Source: Aliigemmobacter aestuarii
GTDB lineage: Bacteria > Pseudomonadota > Alphaproteobacteria > Rhodobacterales > Rhodobacteraceae
NCBI RefSeq assembly: GCF_004799285.1
Contig: NZ_SSND01000003.1
Location: 124,001 to 188,000 of the forward strand
DNA length: 64,000 nt
Direction: 5' to 3'
Positions 53,463 through 62,296 of this stretch are shown here, piece by piece; positions within the stretch are counted from its first letter, which is position 1, and every line of letters starts with the position of its first letter. Made by a program: the position numbers and the translations under genes. Below the pieces are notes generated by a model. The model was not told the origin of the DNA. It worked only from the letters and a program-made list of their open reading frames with translations, and searched no databases.

Positions 53463-55121
53463 ATGTCCGACCAAATCAGTCAGCTTCCGCGCCGGATATT
53501 GACCGGCTGGCGTCCCGATCCCTGGTCGGCGGGTGCGCTGGTGATTGCCGCGCTGGTGCTGGCGCCGATCGTCTCGGTGATCTGGATTGCCTTCCATCCG
53601 ACGGAAAACATCTGGCCGCACCTGATGTCGTCGGTCCTGCCGCGCTATCTGGGCAACACGCTGTTCCTGATGGCGGCGGTTGGGGTCCTGACGGCGGCGG
53701 TCGGCACCGGGGCGGCCTGGCTTGTCACGATGTACCGCTTTCCGGGGCGGCTGTGGCTTGATTTCGCGCTGCTGTTTCCGCTGGCCGTGCCCGCCTATGT
53801 GGGGGCCTATGCGCTGGTCGATTTCCTGAACTATTCTGGGGCTGTGCAGACCGCCTTGCGCGGGCTGATGGGCTGGACCTCGGCGCGCGACTACTGGTTC
53901 TTTGAAATCCGGTCGCCCGAGGGGGCGGCGATCGTACTGGCGGCCGCGCTATACCCCTATGTCTACCTGCTGGCGCGCGCGGCCTTCCGCGAACAGTCCG
54001 CCTGTGCCTACGAGGTTGCCCGCGCGCTTGGCTGCGGACCCTGGGGCGTGTTCTGGCGCGTGGGCCTGCCGCTGGCGCGGCCCTCGATCGCGGCGGGCGT
54101 GGCGCTGGCGCTGATGGAAACCGTCGCCGATTACGGGACGGTCACGCACTTCGGGGTGCAGACGCTGACGACGGGGATCTTCAGCACCTGGCTCACGGCC
54201 GGGAACGCCGGCGGCGCGGCACAGATCGCGGGCGTCATGCTGACGCTGATCGTCCTTCTGGTCGCCGTCGAACGCATCGGACGGCGCAGCGCGCGCTTTC
54301 ACCGCTTGTCGCGCCAGAACCGCCCGCTGGAACCCGAGCCGCTTTCAGGCTGGCGGGGCTGGCTGGCCTTCGGGCTGTGCCTTCTGCCCTTCGCCCTGGG
54401 GTTCGTGCTGCCGGTGGCCGTCATGCTGGGCCATGCCCTGCAGACACCCGAGGCATGGGTGTCGCCGGGGCTGCTTCGGGCCTTCCTCAACACGCTGGCG
54501 ACCGGCGGGGCGGCGGCGCTGCTGACTGTGGCGGGGGCGGTGTTCCTGGTCTACGGCGTGCGCCTGTCCGGCCATCCGCTGCCACGGCTGATCCTGCCCC
54601 TGACGACTGTTGGCTATGCCGCGCCGGGGGCGGTGCTGGCGGTCGGCTTCCTGATCCCGCTCGCGGCACTCGACCATCGGCTGGCCGATGCGATCCTCGC
54701 GCTGACCGGCAGCGATCCGGGGCTTCTGCTGACGGGAACGGCGGTTGCGATCGTGCTGGCCTATGTGGTGCGCTTCTTCGGCGTGGCGCAGGGCGCGGTC
54801 GATGCGGCCTTCGGGCGGATCTCGCCGAACCTGCCGCTGGCGGCGCGGTCGCTGGGGCGCGGGGCAGGGGGAACGCTTGGCGCGGTCTATCTGCCGCTGA
54901 TGCGCGGTTCGGTGGCGACCGCGCTGCTGGTGGTTTTCGTCGACTGCGTGAAGGAATTGCCCGCGACGCTTCTTTTGCGGCCCTTCAACTACAGCACGCT
55001 TGCCACCCGCACCCATGAACTTGCCAGCCTCGAAAAGATCGGCGAGGCCGCCCCGGCGGCGCTTCTTGTGATGCTCGTGGGGCTTCTGGCCGTGGCGCTG
55101 CTGGCGCGGGCCAATCGCTGA
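53463..55121 (+). CDS. Iron(III)-type ABC transporter permease (FbpB-like)
   Basis: This 552-aa protein has about twelve membrane helices in two BPD_transp_1 domains fused in tandem. EAA loops read ALGCGPWGVFWRVGLPLARPSIAAG (first half) and SLGRGAGGTLGAVYLPLMRGSVATA (second half). This is the AfuB/FbpB/ThiP-like arrangement for Fe(III) or thiamine import. Binding protein and ATPase genes are not in the window, so the cargo is not certain. The start at 53463 (MSDQISQLP) drops 38 unlikely residues. Confidence 0.88.
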   Translation: MSDQISQLPRRILTGWRPDPWSAGALVIAALVLAPIVSVIWIAFHPTENIWPHLMSSVLPRYLGNTLFLMAAVGVLTAAVGTGAAWLVTMYRFPGRLWLDFALLFPLAVPAYVGAYALVDFLNYSGAVQTALRGLMGWTSARDYWFFEIRSPEGAAIVLAAALYPYVYLLARAAFREQSACAYEVARALGCGPWGVFWRVGLPLARPSIAAGVALALMETVADYGTVTHFGVQTLTTGIFSTWLTAGNAGGAAQIAGVMLTLIVLLVAVERIGRRSARFHRLSRQNRPLEPEPLSGWRGWLAFGLCLLPFALGFVLPVAVMLGHALQTPEAWVSPGLLRAFLNTLATGGAAALLTVAGAVFLVYGVRLSGHPLPRLILPLTTVGYAAPGAVLAVGFLIPLAALDHRLADAILALTGSDPGLLLTGTAVAIVLAYVVRFFGVAQGAVDAAFGRISPNLPLAARSLGRGAGGTLGAVYLPLMRGSVATALLVVFVDCVKELPATLLLRPFNYSTLATRTHELASLEKIGEAAPAALLVMLVGLLAVALLARANR

Positions 55122-55172
55122 CGCGCGGCAAGGCTTGCACCGCCGCCCGCCAGCGGCTATCTCACGGGAAGT

Positions 55173-55248
55173 GCCCTTATAGCTCAGCTGGTAGAGCATC
55201 TGATTTGTAATCAGAGGGTCGGGGGTTCGAGTCCCTCTGGGGGCACCA
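55173..55248 (+). tRNA. tRNA-Thr (TGT)
   Basis: The 76-nt cloverleaf has acceptor stem GCCCTTA/TGGGGGC (two G-U pairs), D-arm AGCTCAGCTGGTAGAGC, anticodon stem CTGAT-TTGTAAT-CAG with anticodon TGT, T-arm GGGGGTTCGAGTCCCTC, discriminator A and an encoded CCA end. It lies 51 bases after the permease gene. The 193 bases after it contain no gene. Confidence 0.97.
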
Positions 55249-55441
55249 ATCAGACCAATCCGTTGCTGCATGGCCCTGGCGGGTTCATTCATGCGCCCGC
55301 GCGGGACGGCATGTCGGCCCGCCCGCGGGACCAGCGTTCGGGGCAAGCCCGCCAAGACGGCCATCGCCAGAAGCCCCTCGAACACCGCCGCGACGACAGG
55401 GTACCTTGATCCGGAAAAGACCGCGGCCACCCGAAGCCGGT

Positions 55442-57097
55442 TCAGGGGGCCAGATCCCGCGCCCGTTCCCGCAGCGCGAACTTCTGGATCTTGCCCGTCG
55501 ATGTCCGGGGAATGGGCGTGAAGACGAACTTACCGGGCACCTTGTAGCCCGCCAGCCGTGCGCGGCACCAATCGCGCAGATCTTCCGCATCCGCGGTCCG
55601 GCCCTCGGCCAGCTCGACAAAGGCGCAAGGGGTTTCCCCCCATTTTTCATGCGGCATGGCGACCACGGCGGCCACGGCGACGGCGGGGTGGCAGTAAAGC
55701 GCCTCTTCGACCTCGATCGACGAGATGTTTTCGCCACCCGAGATGATGATGTCCTTCGACCGATCCTTGAGTTGCAGATAGCCGTCGGGGTGCATCACGC
55801 CAAGGTCGCCGGAATGGAACCAGCCTCCGGCAAAGGCTTCGGCGGTGGCGCGGGGATTGCGGAAATAGCCCTTCATCACGACATTGCCGCGGAACATCAC
55901 CTCGCCCAGTGTCTGGCCGTCACGGGGCACCGGGCGCAGGGTTTCGGGGTCAAGGACATCGACACGTTCCAGCGGCAGATAGCGCACGCCCTGCCGCGCC
56001 TTGAGGGCCGCCTGCCGCTCCGGGGGCAGGTCCGACCATTCGTGATGCCAATCGTTCACCACCGCCGGACCATAGGTTTCGGTCAGGCCGTACAAATGCG
56101 TGACCTCGAACCCCGCCTCGCGCATGTCGGCCAGAAGCTTTTCCGGCGGCGGCGCGGCGGCGGTGAAGACCTGCACGCGGCGGCCCAGATCGCGCTTCAC
56201 CGCGTCGGGGGCCGAGATCATCAGCGACATCACGATGGGGGCGCCGCACAGATGAGTGACGCCATTTTCGGCCAGCGCCTTCCAGATCGGTTCGGCGCGC
56301 ACCTGGCGCAGGCAGACATGGGTGCCCGCGATGGCCGAAAGCGTCCAGGGAAAACACCAGCCGTTGCAGTGGAACATCGGCAGTGTCCAGAGATAGACCG
56401 CGTGTTTCTGCATCGAGGTGGTCAGCGCATTGCCCTGCGCCAGAAGATAGGCGCCCCGGTGATGCGACACGACACCCTTGGGGTCGCCCGTGGTGCCCGA
56501 AGTGTAGTTGATCGAGATGGCGTCCCATTCGTCTTCGGGCATCAGCCATTCGAAAGCGGGGTCGCCCGAGGCCAGAAAGGCTTCGTAATCCAGGACCTCG
56601 CGGGGGGCCGCTGGAACCGCCACGGCGCCGTCGAATTCCGGGTCGTCATGGCAGATCACAACGGGGCGCACGGCTGCAAGCGCCAGCGCCTGGTCGAGAA
56701 GCGGCAGGAATTCGCGGTCGACGATCACGACCTTCGCCATCGCGTGGTCCAGCTGAAAGGCGATCACCGCCGCATCAAGCCGGGTGTTGATCGAATGAAG
56801 CACCGCGCCGGACATCGGCACGCCGTAGTGGCATTCCAGCGTGGCAGGCGTGTTCGGCAGAAGCGCCGAGACGGTATCGCCCCGCCCGATGCCGGTCTGT
56901 GCCAGCGCCGAGGCCAGTTGCCGCGACCGGTCGTAGAAGGCCGCATAGCTGCGTCGCAGCGCGCCGTGGATGATGGCGGTCTGATCAGGAAAGACGCTGG
57001 CCGCGCGTTCAAGGAAGGTCAGCGGGGTCAGCGGCTGGTGGTTCGCCGGATTGCGGTCCAGCCCGGTGTTATAGGGGTTTTCGGCCATTGCCGTCAT
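55442..57097 (-). CDS. Acyl-CoA synthetase (AMP-forming)
   Basis: This 551-aa ANL-family ligase activates a carboxylic acid to its CoA ester. ATP-binding P-loop INYTSGTTGDPKG (about 182-194), LYGLTETYGP, WFHSGDLGV and the C-terminal DRSKDIIISGGENIS...RTSTGKIQKF are present. It belongs to the medium/long-chain branch that also includes DmdB-type ligases. Start 57097 overlaps the crotonase stop (ATGA). The last gene of the putative five-gene operon; the substrate is unknown. Confidence 0.9.
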   Translation of the reverse strand: MTAMAENPYNTGLDRNPANHQPLTPLTFLERAASVFPDQTAIIHGALRRSYAAFYDRSRQLASALAQTGIGRGDTVSALLPNTPATLECHYGVPMSGAVLHSINTRLDAAVIAFQLDHAMAKVVIVDREFLPLLDQALALAAVRPVVICHDDPEFDGAVAVPAAPREVLDYEAFLASGDPAFEWLMPEDEWDAISINYTSGTTGDPKGVVSHHRGAYLLAQGNALTTSMQKHAVYLWTLPMFHCNGWCFPWTLSAIAGTHVCLRQVRAEPIWKALAENGVTHLCGAPIVMSLMISAPDAVKRDLGRRVQVFTAAAPPPEKLLADMREAGFEVTHLYGLTETYGPAVVNDWHHEWSDLPPERQAALKARQGVRYLPLERVDVLDPETLRPVPRDGQTLGEVMFRGNVVMKGYFRNPRATAEAFAGGWFHSGDLGVMHPDGYLQLKDRSKDIIISGGENISSIEVEEALYCHPAVAVAAVVAMPHEKWGETPCAFVELAEGRTADAEDLRDWCRARLAGYKVPGKFVFTPIPRTSTGKIQKFALRERARDLAP

Positions 57098-57891
57098 GCG
57101 TCCTGCCACTGGGGTGGGCGTTTTTCGATGAAGGCGCCGATGCCTTCCTCGGCGTCACGGGCCAGCATGTTTTCCACCATGACGGCCGAGGCATGGTCAT
57201 AGGCCTGCGCCAGCGTCATCTCGCGCTGCGCGTAGAAGGCGCTCTTGCCCGTCGCCAGCGTGAGCGTGGATTTCGACGCGATCCGGCGGGCCATTTCCAT
57301 CACCGTCGCGGTCAGCCGGTCGGCGGGGACGACACGGTTGACCAGCCCGATCTCAGCGGCGCGGGCGGCGGGTGTCATGTCGCCGGTCAGAAGCATCTCC
57401 ATCGCGTGCTTCGGGGCAACGTTGCGCGACAGGGCCACCATCGGGGTGGAACAGAACAGCCCGATATGCACGCCCGGGGTGCTGAATGTGGCGCCCTCGG
57501 CGGCGATCGCCAGATCGCAGCTTGCGACAAGCTGGCAGCCGGCGGCGGTGGCCACGCCGGCGATCTCGGCGATCACCGGCCTGGGGCAGGTCACGATCGC
57601 CTGCATCACGCCCGAACACTGTGCCATCACCCGGGCGAAATAGGCCCGGCCGCGATCCGGCGCGGCGCGGCCCGCCGTCAGTTCCTTCAGGTCGTGGCCC
57701 GCGCAGAAGGCAGGCCCGTTGGCGGCCAGCACGATCACCCGCACCGCCGGATCAGCCGCCGCCCCTGCCAGTGCCGCACCCAGACGGCCCAGCATCGCCT
57801 CGGACAGGGCATTGCGGCGGCGGGGATCGTTCAGGGTCAGGCGCAGGATGCCGTCTTGGTCAAGGTCATGCAGCAGAAGGTCGTCTTGCAT
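57094..57891 (-). CDS. Crotonase-fold protein, ECHDC3-like, without both catalytic glutamates
   Basis: This 265-aa crotonase has the oxyanion-hole segment AFCAGHDLKEL (61-71). Gln120 (AAGCQLVASCD) and Gly140 (FSTPGVHIGLFCS) stand where hydratases have their two catalytic Glu. This pattern is that of the ECHDC3 group, whose reaction is not established. It is therefore unlikely to be a simple enoyl-CoA hydratase. ATG 57891 was preferred over GTG 57900. It lies between OsmC and the acyl-CoA ligase. Confidence 0.85.
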   Translation of the reverse strand: MQDDLLLHDLDQDGILRLTLNDPRRRNALSEAMLGRLGAALAGAAADPAVRVIVLAANGPAFCAGHDLKELTAGRAAPDRGRAYFARVMAQCSGVMQAIVTCPRPVIAEIAGVATAAGCQLVASCDLAIAAEGATFSTPGVHIGLFCSTPMVALSRNVAPKHAMEMLLTGDMTPAARAAEIGLVNRVVPADRLTATVMEMARRIASKSTLTLATGKSAFYAQREMTLAQAYDHASAVMVENMLARDAEEGIGAFIEKRPPQWQDA

Positions 57892-57909
57892 CGCGGTCAC
57901 CCCGGCCGG

Positions 57910-58359
57910 TCAGAGGATGTTCACGTCCACGCTGTCGGCCAGCGTGTTCGCGATGAAACAGTAGCGATGCGCCCGGTCCTGCATGTCGGCCATCGTGGCA
58001 TCATCCACCGCAAAGCCCGTGTCGAAGCGCACCACCGGGTGCAGGTCGATCCGCGTGACCGACATCTGGCCCTTCGGGTTCTTGCCCAGATGCGCCACCG
58101 CGTGATCGTGGTAACTGGCCACGGGCCAGCCCGCCTTGGCCGCAAGCGCGAGGAAGGTCATCATGTGGCAGCTTGACAGTGCGGCGGCCAGCGCCTGTTC
58201 GGGGTTGGTGTTGGTCGGGTCGCCGCCCCAGTCGGGGGCGGCATCGACCGGCAGGTCATACCGGTCGTTGAACTGCACGCTGTGGGCGTTCGAATAGGCG
58301 CCGGTCTTCAGCGCCGGCTCGGTGCGCTGCCAGTGCAGCTGGATCGAAAGTTCGGTCAT
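57910..58359 (-). CDS. OsmC-family protein
   Basis: This 149-aa protein has the OsmC/Ohr fold with conserved cysteines Cys64 (LSSCHMMTFL) and Cys134 (HRYCFIANT), suggesting thiol-based peroxide or persulfide chemistry. The start at 58359 (MTELSIQLHW) removes an Arg/Pro-rich extension. It is the middle gene of the operon beginning with the Lrp-type regulator. Confidence 0.88.
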   Translation of the reverse strand: MTELSIQLHWQRTEPALKTGAYSNAHSVQFNDRYDLPVDAAPDWGGDPTNTNPEQALAAALSSCHMMTFLALAAKAGWPVASYHDHAVAHLGKNPKGQMSVTRIDLHPVVRFDTGFAVDDATMADMQDRAHRYCFIANTLADSVDVNIL

Positions 58360-58387
58360 TTCGGGTCGTCCTTCCGGGCCATGCGCA

Positions 58388-59530
58388 TCAGGCCGCGGCC
58401 AGCGTCTTCTTCGGGTCGTAGAAGGGGCGTTCCACCACGATGGCCCGGCGCGGGCCGGTTGCCGTGGCCACCTCCAGCGCGGTTCCGATCGCGGCATGTT
58501 CCACCGCGACCATGGCCAGCGCGATATTCTGCTTAAGGCGCGGCGAATGAATGGCCGATGTGACCTTGCCGATCGCCGCGCCGTCGCGGTGGATGGGCCA
58601 GAAGGTGGTGTTCGGGCCGCCGAGCGGGGCGCCGTCGATCACCAACCCCACCTGCTGGCGGCGCACCCCTTCCGCCTTGATCCGGCGAAGCGCCGCCTTG
58701 CCGATGAAATCGGCCTCGATCTCAAGGTTGACCAGCCGGTCGAGGCCAAGTTCGTAGGGGTTCGTGCCGATGTCGGCATCGGCGTGATAGGACAGCATCC
58801 CGCCCTCGATCCGCCGGATCGACGAGGTATGCCCCGGCTTCAGGCCAAGCGGCTGGCCCGCCGCCATGATCCTTTCCCAAAGCGCGTCGCCACGGGTCGA
58901 ATCCTGCAGGTAAAGCTCATAGCCCAGTTCGCTGGACCAGCCGGTGCGCGACACGATCAGCGGGATACCGTCCAGTTCGACCCGGCGCAGCCAGTAGTAT
59001 TTCAGGTCCATGATGCTGTCGCCGAAAAGGGCGCGCATCACCTCGCCCGATTTCGGGCCCTGCAATTGCAGGGGGGAAACGTCGGGTTCGCGGATCGTTA
59101 CATCCATCCCGGAATGCACCGCCACGCCCTGCGCCCAAAGCAGGATGTCGCTGTCGGCGAGCGACAGCCAGAAGTGGTTTTCGCCAAGCCGCAGCAGGAT
59201 CGGGTCGTTCAGGATGCCGCCGTCGGCATTGGTGATCAGGACGTATTTGCACTGTCCGACCGCCAGTTTCGACAGATCGCGCGGGGTCAGCATCTGAACG
59301 AAACGCGCGGCGTCCGGTCCGGTGATCTCGACCTGGCGTTCAACGGCCACATCGCACAGGATCGCATCGTTGATCAGGTTCCAGAAGTTCTGTTCCGGAT
59401 CGCCGAATTCGCGCGGGATGTACATGTGGTTGTAGACTGAGAACGCCTTTGCGCCCCAGCGGACGGTCGCGTCGAAATAGGGGGATTTGCGGATCTGGGT
59501 TCCGAAGCCGAAATCTTCTGCCTTTGCCAT
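58388..59530 (-). CDS. GcvT-family folate-dependent (DmdA-like) aminomethyl/demethyl transferase
   Basis: This 380-aa GcvT/DmdA-superfamily protein shows SVYNHMYIP, ERQVEITGPDA, MLTPRDLSKL, LADSDILLWAQG, REPDVSPLQLQGPKS and SYELGLDRLV. These resemble DmdA, which moves a methyl group from DMSP to tetrahydrofolate, and glycine-cleavage T-protein. The N-terminus RKSPYFDATVRWGA differs from classical DmdA (RRTPF...), so the substrate may differ. The start at 59530 (MAKAEDFGFG) is typical; a frame to 59578 adds 16 residues. The second gene after the Lrp regulator. Confidence 0.82.
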   Translation of the reverse strand: MAKAEDFGFGTQIRKSPYFDATVRWGAKAFSVYNHMYIPREFGDPEQNFWNLINDAILCDVAVERQVEITGPDAARFVQMLTPRDLSKLAVGQCKYVLITNADGGILNDPILLRLGENHFWLSLADSDILLWAQGVAVHSGMDVTIREPDVSPLQLQGPKSGEVMRALFGDSIMDLKYYWLRRVELDGIPLIVSRTGWSSELGYELYLQDSTRGDALWERIMAAGQPLGLKPGHTSSIRRIEGGMLSYHADADIGTNPYELGLDRLVNLEIEADFIGKAALRRIKAEGVRRQQVGLVIDGAPLGGPNTTFWPIHRDGAAIGKVTSAIHSPRLKQNIALAMVAVEHAAIGTALEVATATGPRRAIVVERPFYDPKKTLAAA

Positions 59531-59694
59531 CTTCTCTGCCCTTGCTGGCGGGTCCGCAAGGGACCGCGCGACGTTCACTCTGTCGGCAGATGATTAGGCG
59601 GATCGGCCGGTGCGAACGGGCCAAAGACGGCGGATCGGCGGACCGAACGGGCCGAAGTTTCGCCGCCTCCAGCCTGATTGGTCCAACGCGCGGT

Positions 59695-60201
59695 TCAGGG
59701 GGTGTCGAGCCTAGCGACGCGCCCAGCCATCAGGCGCGCCAGATCGGGTTCGGTTGCCTTGATCTCGCGCGTGACGATGTAGGTCATGTAGCGGTCGATC
59801 CCCAGTTCCGCCTCAAGCATCCCTTCCATCAGGGTCTGGAACGCGGGCAGGCTGGTCGTGACCACGGTCATCACATAGTCCATCCCGCCGCCGGTCGCGA
59901 TGCAGTCGATGACCTCGGGACATTGCAGGATGTGCTTCTCGAACCGGTCGAAATCGGATTTCCGGTGGCTTTTCAGCGATACGGTCACCACAACCTTGGC
60001 CAGATCCACGATCCGCGCCAGCGCAAGCTCGGCCCGATATCCACGGATCAGCCCGGCCTTCTTCAGACGTGAAAAGCGCGCCCAGCAGGGCGTGGCCGAC
60101 AGGCCGACCATCTCGGCCAGTCGCGACTTGCTGAGCTGTCCGTTCCGCTGCAATGCGCAGAGGATACGAATATCGGCCGCGTCAAGCTCCAGCGGTTTCA
60201 T
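59695..60201 (-). CDS. Lrp/AsnC-family transcriptional regulator
   Basis: This 168-aa protein has an N-terminal winged helix-turn-helix (about 5-55: [39 protein letters not shown]) and an AsnC/RAM ligand domain. It lies upstream of and co-directional with the DmdA-like gene (gap 164 bases), and is probably its local regulator. A frame to 60552 adds an unlikely basic extension. Confidence 0.9.
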   Translation of the reverse strand: MKPLELDAADIRILCALQRNGQLSKSRLAEMVGLSATPCWARFSRLKKAGLIRGYRAELALARIVDLAKVVVTVSLKSHRKSDFDRFEKHILQCPEVIDCIATGGGMDYVMTVVTTSLPAFQTLMEGMLEAELGIDRYMTYIVTREIKATEPDLARLMAGRVARLDTP

Positions 60202-60323
60202 CTTGCGGTGGCCTTCCCTCGTCGGTCTTTCCCGGTCACATCGCCGCCCCCTGAGGACGTCGCGCGCTCCATCTACGCACTGAAGCGGCGGAATGCCAAC
60301 GCCCGCAAGCGCCGGGCCACGCC

Positions 60324-60379
60324 CTTGGCCTCCCCTTCTTGGCTTCCCGGTCTTGGCTTCCCGGTCTTGGCTTCCCGGT
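60324..60379. repeat. 14-bp tandem repeat in the Lrp-LLM divergent gap
   Basis: CTTGGCTTCCCGGT is repeated three times without change (60338-60351, 60352-60365, 60366-60379). A diverged fourth copy (CTTGGCCTCCCCTT) precedes them at 60324-60337. It lies 36 bases upstream of the LLM oxidoreductase ATG. Confidence 0.95.
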
Positions 60380-60414
60380 CCAGACGCCTTACGTGGAAAG
60401 GGACAGAGGACCCG

Positions 60415-61422
60415 ATGCAGCAGTTTTCCCTTCTCGACCTGTCCCCGATCCCCGAAGGCAGGACAGCGGCCGATGCGCTGGCCGCGACCGTCGCGCTGGC
60501 ACAGGCCGCCGAAGGGTTCGGCTATCACCGCTACTGGCTTGCCGAACATCACAACATGCCCGGCATCGCAAGTGCCGCGACCGCGGTCGTGATCGGCCAG
60601 GTGGCGGCGGCGACCCGGTCAATTCGCGTGGGGGCGGGCGGCATCATGCTGCCGAACCACGCGCCGCTGGTCATCGCCGAACAGTTCGGCACCCTTGCCA
60701 CCCTGTTCCCGGACCGGATCGACCTTGGCCTTGGCCGCGCGCCCGGCACCGACATGGCCACCGCCCGCGCGCTGCGCCGCCACATGGCGCCCGAGGACAA
60801 TTTCCCGCAGGATGTTCTTGAGCTGATGGCCTATCTCGACGATCCCCGGCCCGACAGCCGGGTGCGCGCCATTCCCGGCGAGGGGACGCAGGTTCCGGTC
60901 TGGATCCTGGGATCGAGCCTTTACGGCGCGCAACTCGCGGCGCATCTGGGCCTTCCCTTCGCCTTCGCCTCGCATTTCGCCCCGGCGATGCTGGAACAGG
61001 CGCTGGACATCTACCGCCGTACCTTCCGTCCTTCCGCCCGCCTGCGCGCGCCGTATGTGATGATCGCCGCCGGGGTCTGCGCCGCAGATACGGATGACGA
61101 GGCCCGTTACCTGCGGTCATCCCAGATTCTGGCCTTCGCGCGGTTGCGCAGCGGCCAGCCGGGCAAGCTCCCGCGCCCGGTCGAGGATGTGGAGGCCGAG
61201 ATTCCGCCGCCGGTTCTGGCGCAGGTGCGGCAGGCGCTGTCCTGTTCGGCCACGGGCTCCGCCGCCACGCTGCACGGCCAGCTTGAGCCGCTGCTGAAGA
61301 CCCACAGGCCGGACGAACTGATCGTGACCGGAATGATCCATGACCCGGTCGCGCGGGTCCGGTCCTTCGCGATCGCGGCCGATGTGTTGCGGGATCTGCG
61401 GGGCAGGGCGGACGCGGCCTGA
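60415..61422 (+). CDS. LLM-class flavin-dependent oxidoreductase
   Basis: This 335-aa TIM-barrel luciferase-like monooxygenase has [33 protein letters not shown] and [21 protein letters not shown], the pattern of the YhbW/MsnO-type group. FMN-dependent oxidation of an unknown substrate is expected. AGAGGA precedes ATG 60415. It is divergent from the Lrp gene; the gap contains the 14-bp repeats. Confidence 0.9.
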   Translation: MQQFSLLDLSPIPEGRTAADALAATVALAQAAEGFGYHRYWLAEHHNMPGIASAATAVVIGQVAAATRSIRVGAGGIMLPNHAPLVIAEQFGTLATLFPDRIDLGLGRAPGTDMATARALRRHMAPEDNFPQDVLELMAYLDDPRPDSRVRAIPGEGTQVPVWILGSSLYGAQLAAHLGLPFAFASHFAPAMLEQALDIYRRTFRPSARLRAPYVMIAAGVCAADTDDEARYLRSSQILAFARLRSGQPGKLPRPVEDVEAEIPPPVLAQVRQALSCSATGSAATLHGQLEPLLKTHRPDELIVTGMIHDPVARVRSFAIAADVLRDLRGRADAA

Positions 61423-61436
61423 TCCGCCCGCCGGGA

Positions 61437-62294
61437 TCAGAGCCCGACCATCCGCCGGATGTCGGCGGGCGTCGCGCCCTCGGCGCGGTATTTCGCGATG
61501 GCGCGGGCGTCGTCGCGCTTGGCGAGGCGCCGGCCCGCCTCGTCGCGGATCAGGCGGTGATGGTGATAGACCGGCGTCGGCAGCCCGAACAGGTGCTGCA
61601 GGATCACCTGCACGGGGGTGAAATCGAACAGGTCCTCGCCCCGGATCACATGGGTGATGCCCTGATCGGCATCGTCGAAGGCCGAGGCCAGGAAATAGGC
61701 CACGAAGTTTTCGCCCTTGCGGCTCAGGACCACGTCGCCGATCTCGCGCCGCGCCCGGTCGGGATCGATCCGGTGGCACCCTTCATGGGCCGGTCCCGTT
61801 TCCAGAAACGACAGGTCCGCGTCCGCAAGGTGGGTCAGCGCGCGCGCCAGATCCAGCCGCAGCGCGTCACCGGGTTGGCGGCTTTCCATCGACCGGCCCC
61901 GGCAGGTGCCGGGATAGACGGCATGGACAACCCCTTCCTGCGGCGCGGCCAGTGCGGCGCGGATATCGCCGCGCGTGCAGGAACAGGGATAGACCAGCCC
62001 GCCTTCGGCCAGGGGCTCCAGCCGTGCGTTGTAGGCCTCGATATGGGGCGATTGCCGGTGGATCGGTCCATCCCAGTCCAGCCCGAGCCAGCGCAGGTCT
62101 TCGACGATGGCCGCCTCCCATTCGGGGCGGCAGCGTTCGAGGTCGGTGTCCTCCATCCGCAGCAGGAACCGCCCGCCCGCCGCCCGCGCCATGTCATGGG
62201 CCAGCATCGCCGAATAGGCATGGCCCAGATGCAGGGGCCCGGTGGGCGAGGGGGCAAAGCGGGTGACAAAGCCCGGCATCGGTTGCCCGGCCAT
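61437..62294 (-). CDS. gluQRS: Glutamyl-Q tRNA(Asp) synthetase
   Basis: This 285-aa catalytic-core glutamyl-tRNA synthetase paralogue attaches Glu to queuosine of tRNA(Asp). The HIGH-like motif is PSPTGPLHLGHAYSA (15-29), Cys pair CSC (about 104-106) binds zinc, and the KMSKS equivalent is LAKRDDARA. No anticodon-binding domain is present, as typical. It starts 2 bases after trmFO. Confidence 0.94.
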   Translation of the reverse strand: MAGQPMPGFVTRFAPSPTGPLHLGHAYSAMLAHDMARAAGGRFLLRMEDTDLERCRPEWEAAIVEDLRWLGLDWDGPIHRQSPHIEAYNARLEPLAEGGLVYPCSCTRGDIRAALAAPQEGVVHAVYPGTCRGRSMESRQPGDALRLDLARALTHLADADLSFLETGPAHEGCHRIDPDRARREIGDVVLSRKGENFVAYFLASAFDDADQGITHVIRGEDLFDFTPVQVILQHLFGLPTPVYHHHRLIRDEAGRRLAKRDDARAIAKYRAEGATPADIRRMVGL

Positions 62295-62296
62295 CG

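Noticed and set aside
54345-55430. A minus-strand frame containing GTRTPDPLITNQMLYQLSY
   Set aside because: This is the well-known spurious translation of the antisense strand of a tRNA-Thr gene; the rest is the shadow of the permease.
57094-57891. Annotation as DmdD or as an enoyl-CoA hydratase
   Set aside because: Both catalytic glutamates are absent, and the sequence follows the ECHDC3 pattern.
58388-59530. Firm annotation as DMSP demethylase DmdA
   Set aside because: The N-terminus and several positions differ from the classical DmdA pattern and the neighbours do not complete the pathway; the broader GcvT/DmdA-like name is safer.
60324-60379. CRISPR array
   Set aside because: The 14-bp repeats are directly adjacent without spacers and no cas genes are present; the same holds for the other tandem repeats in the window.
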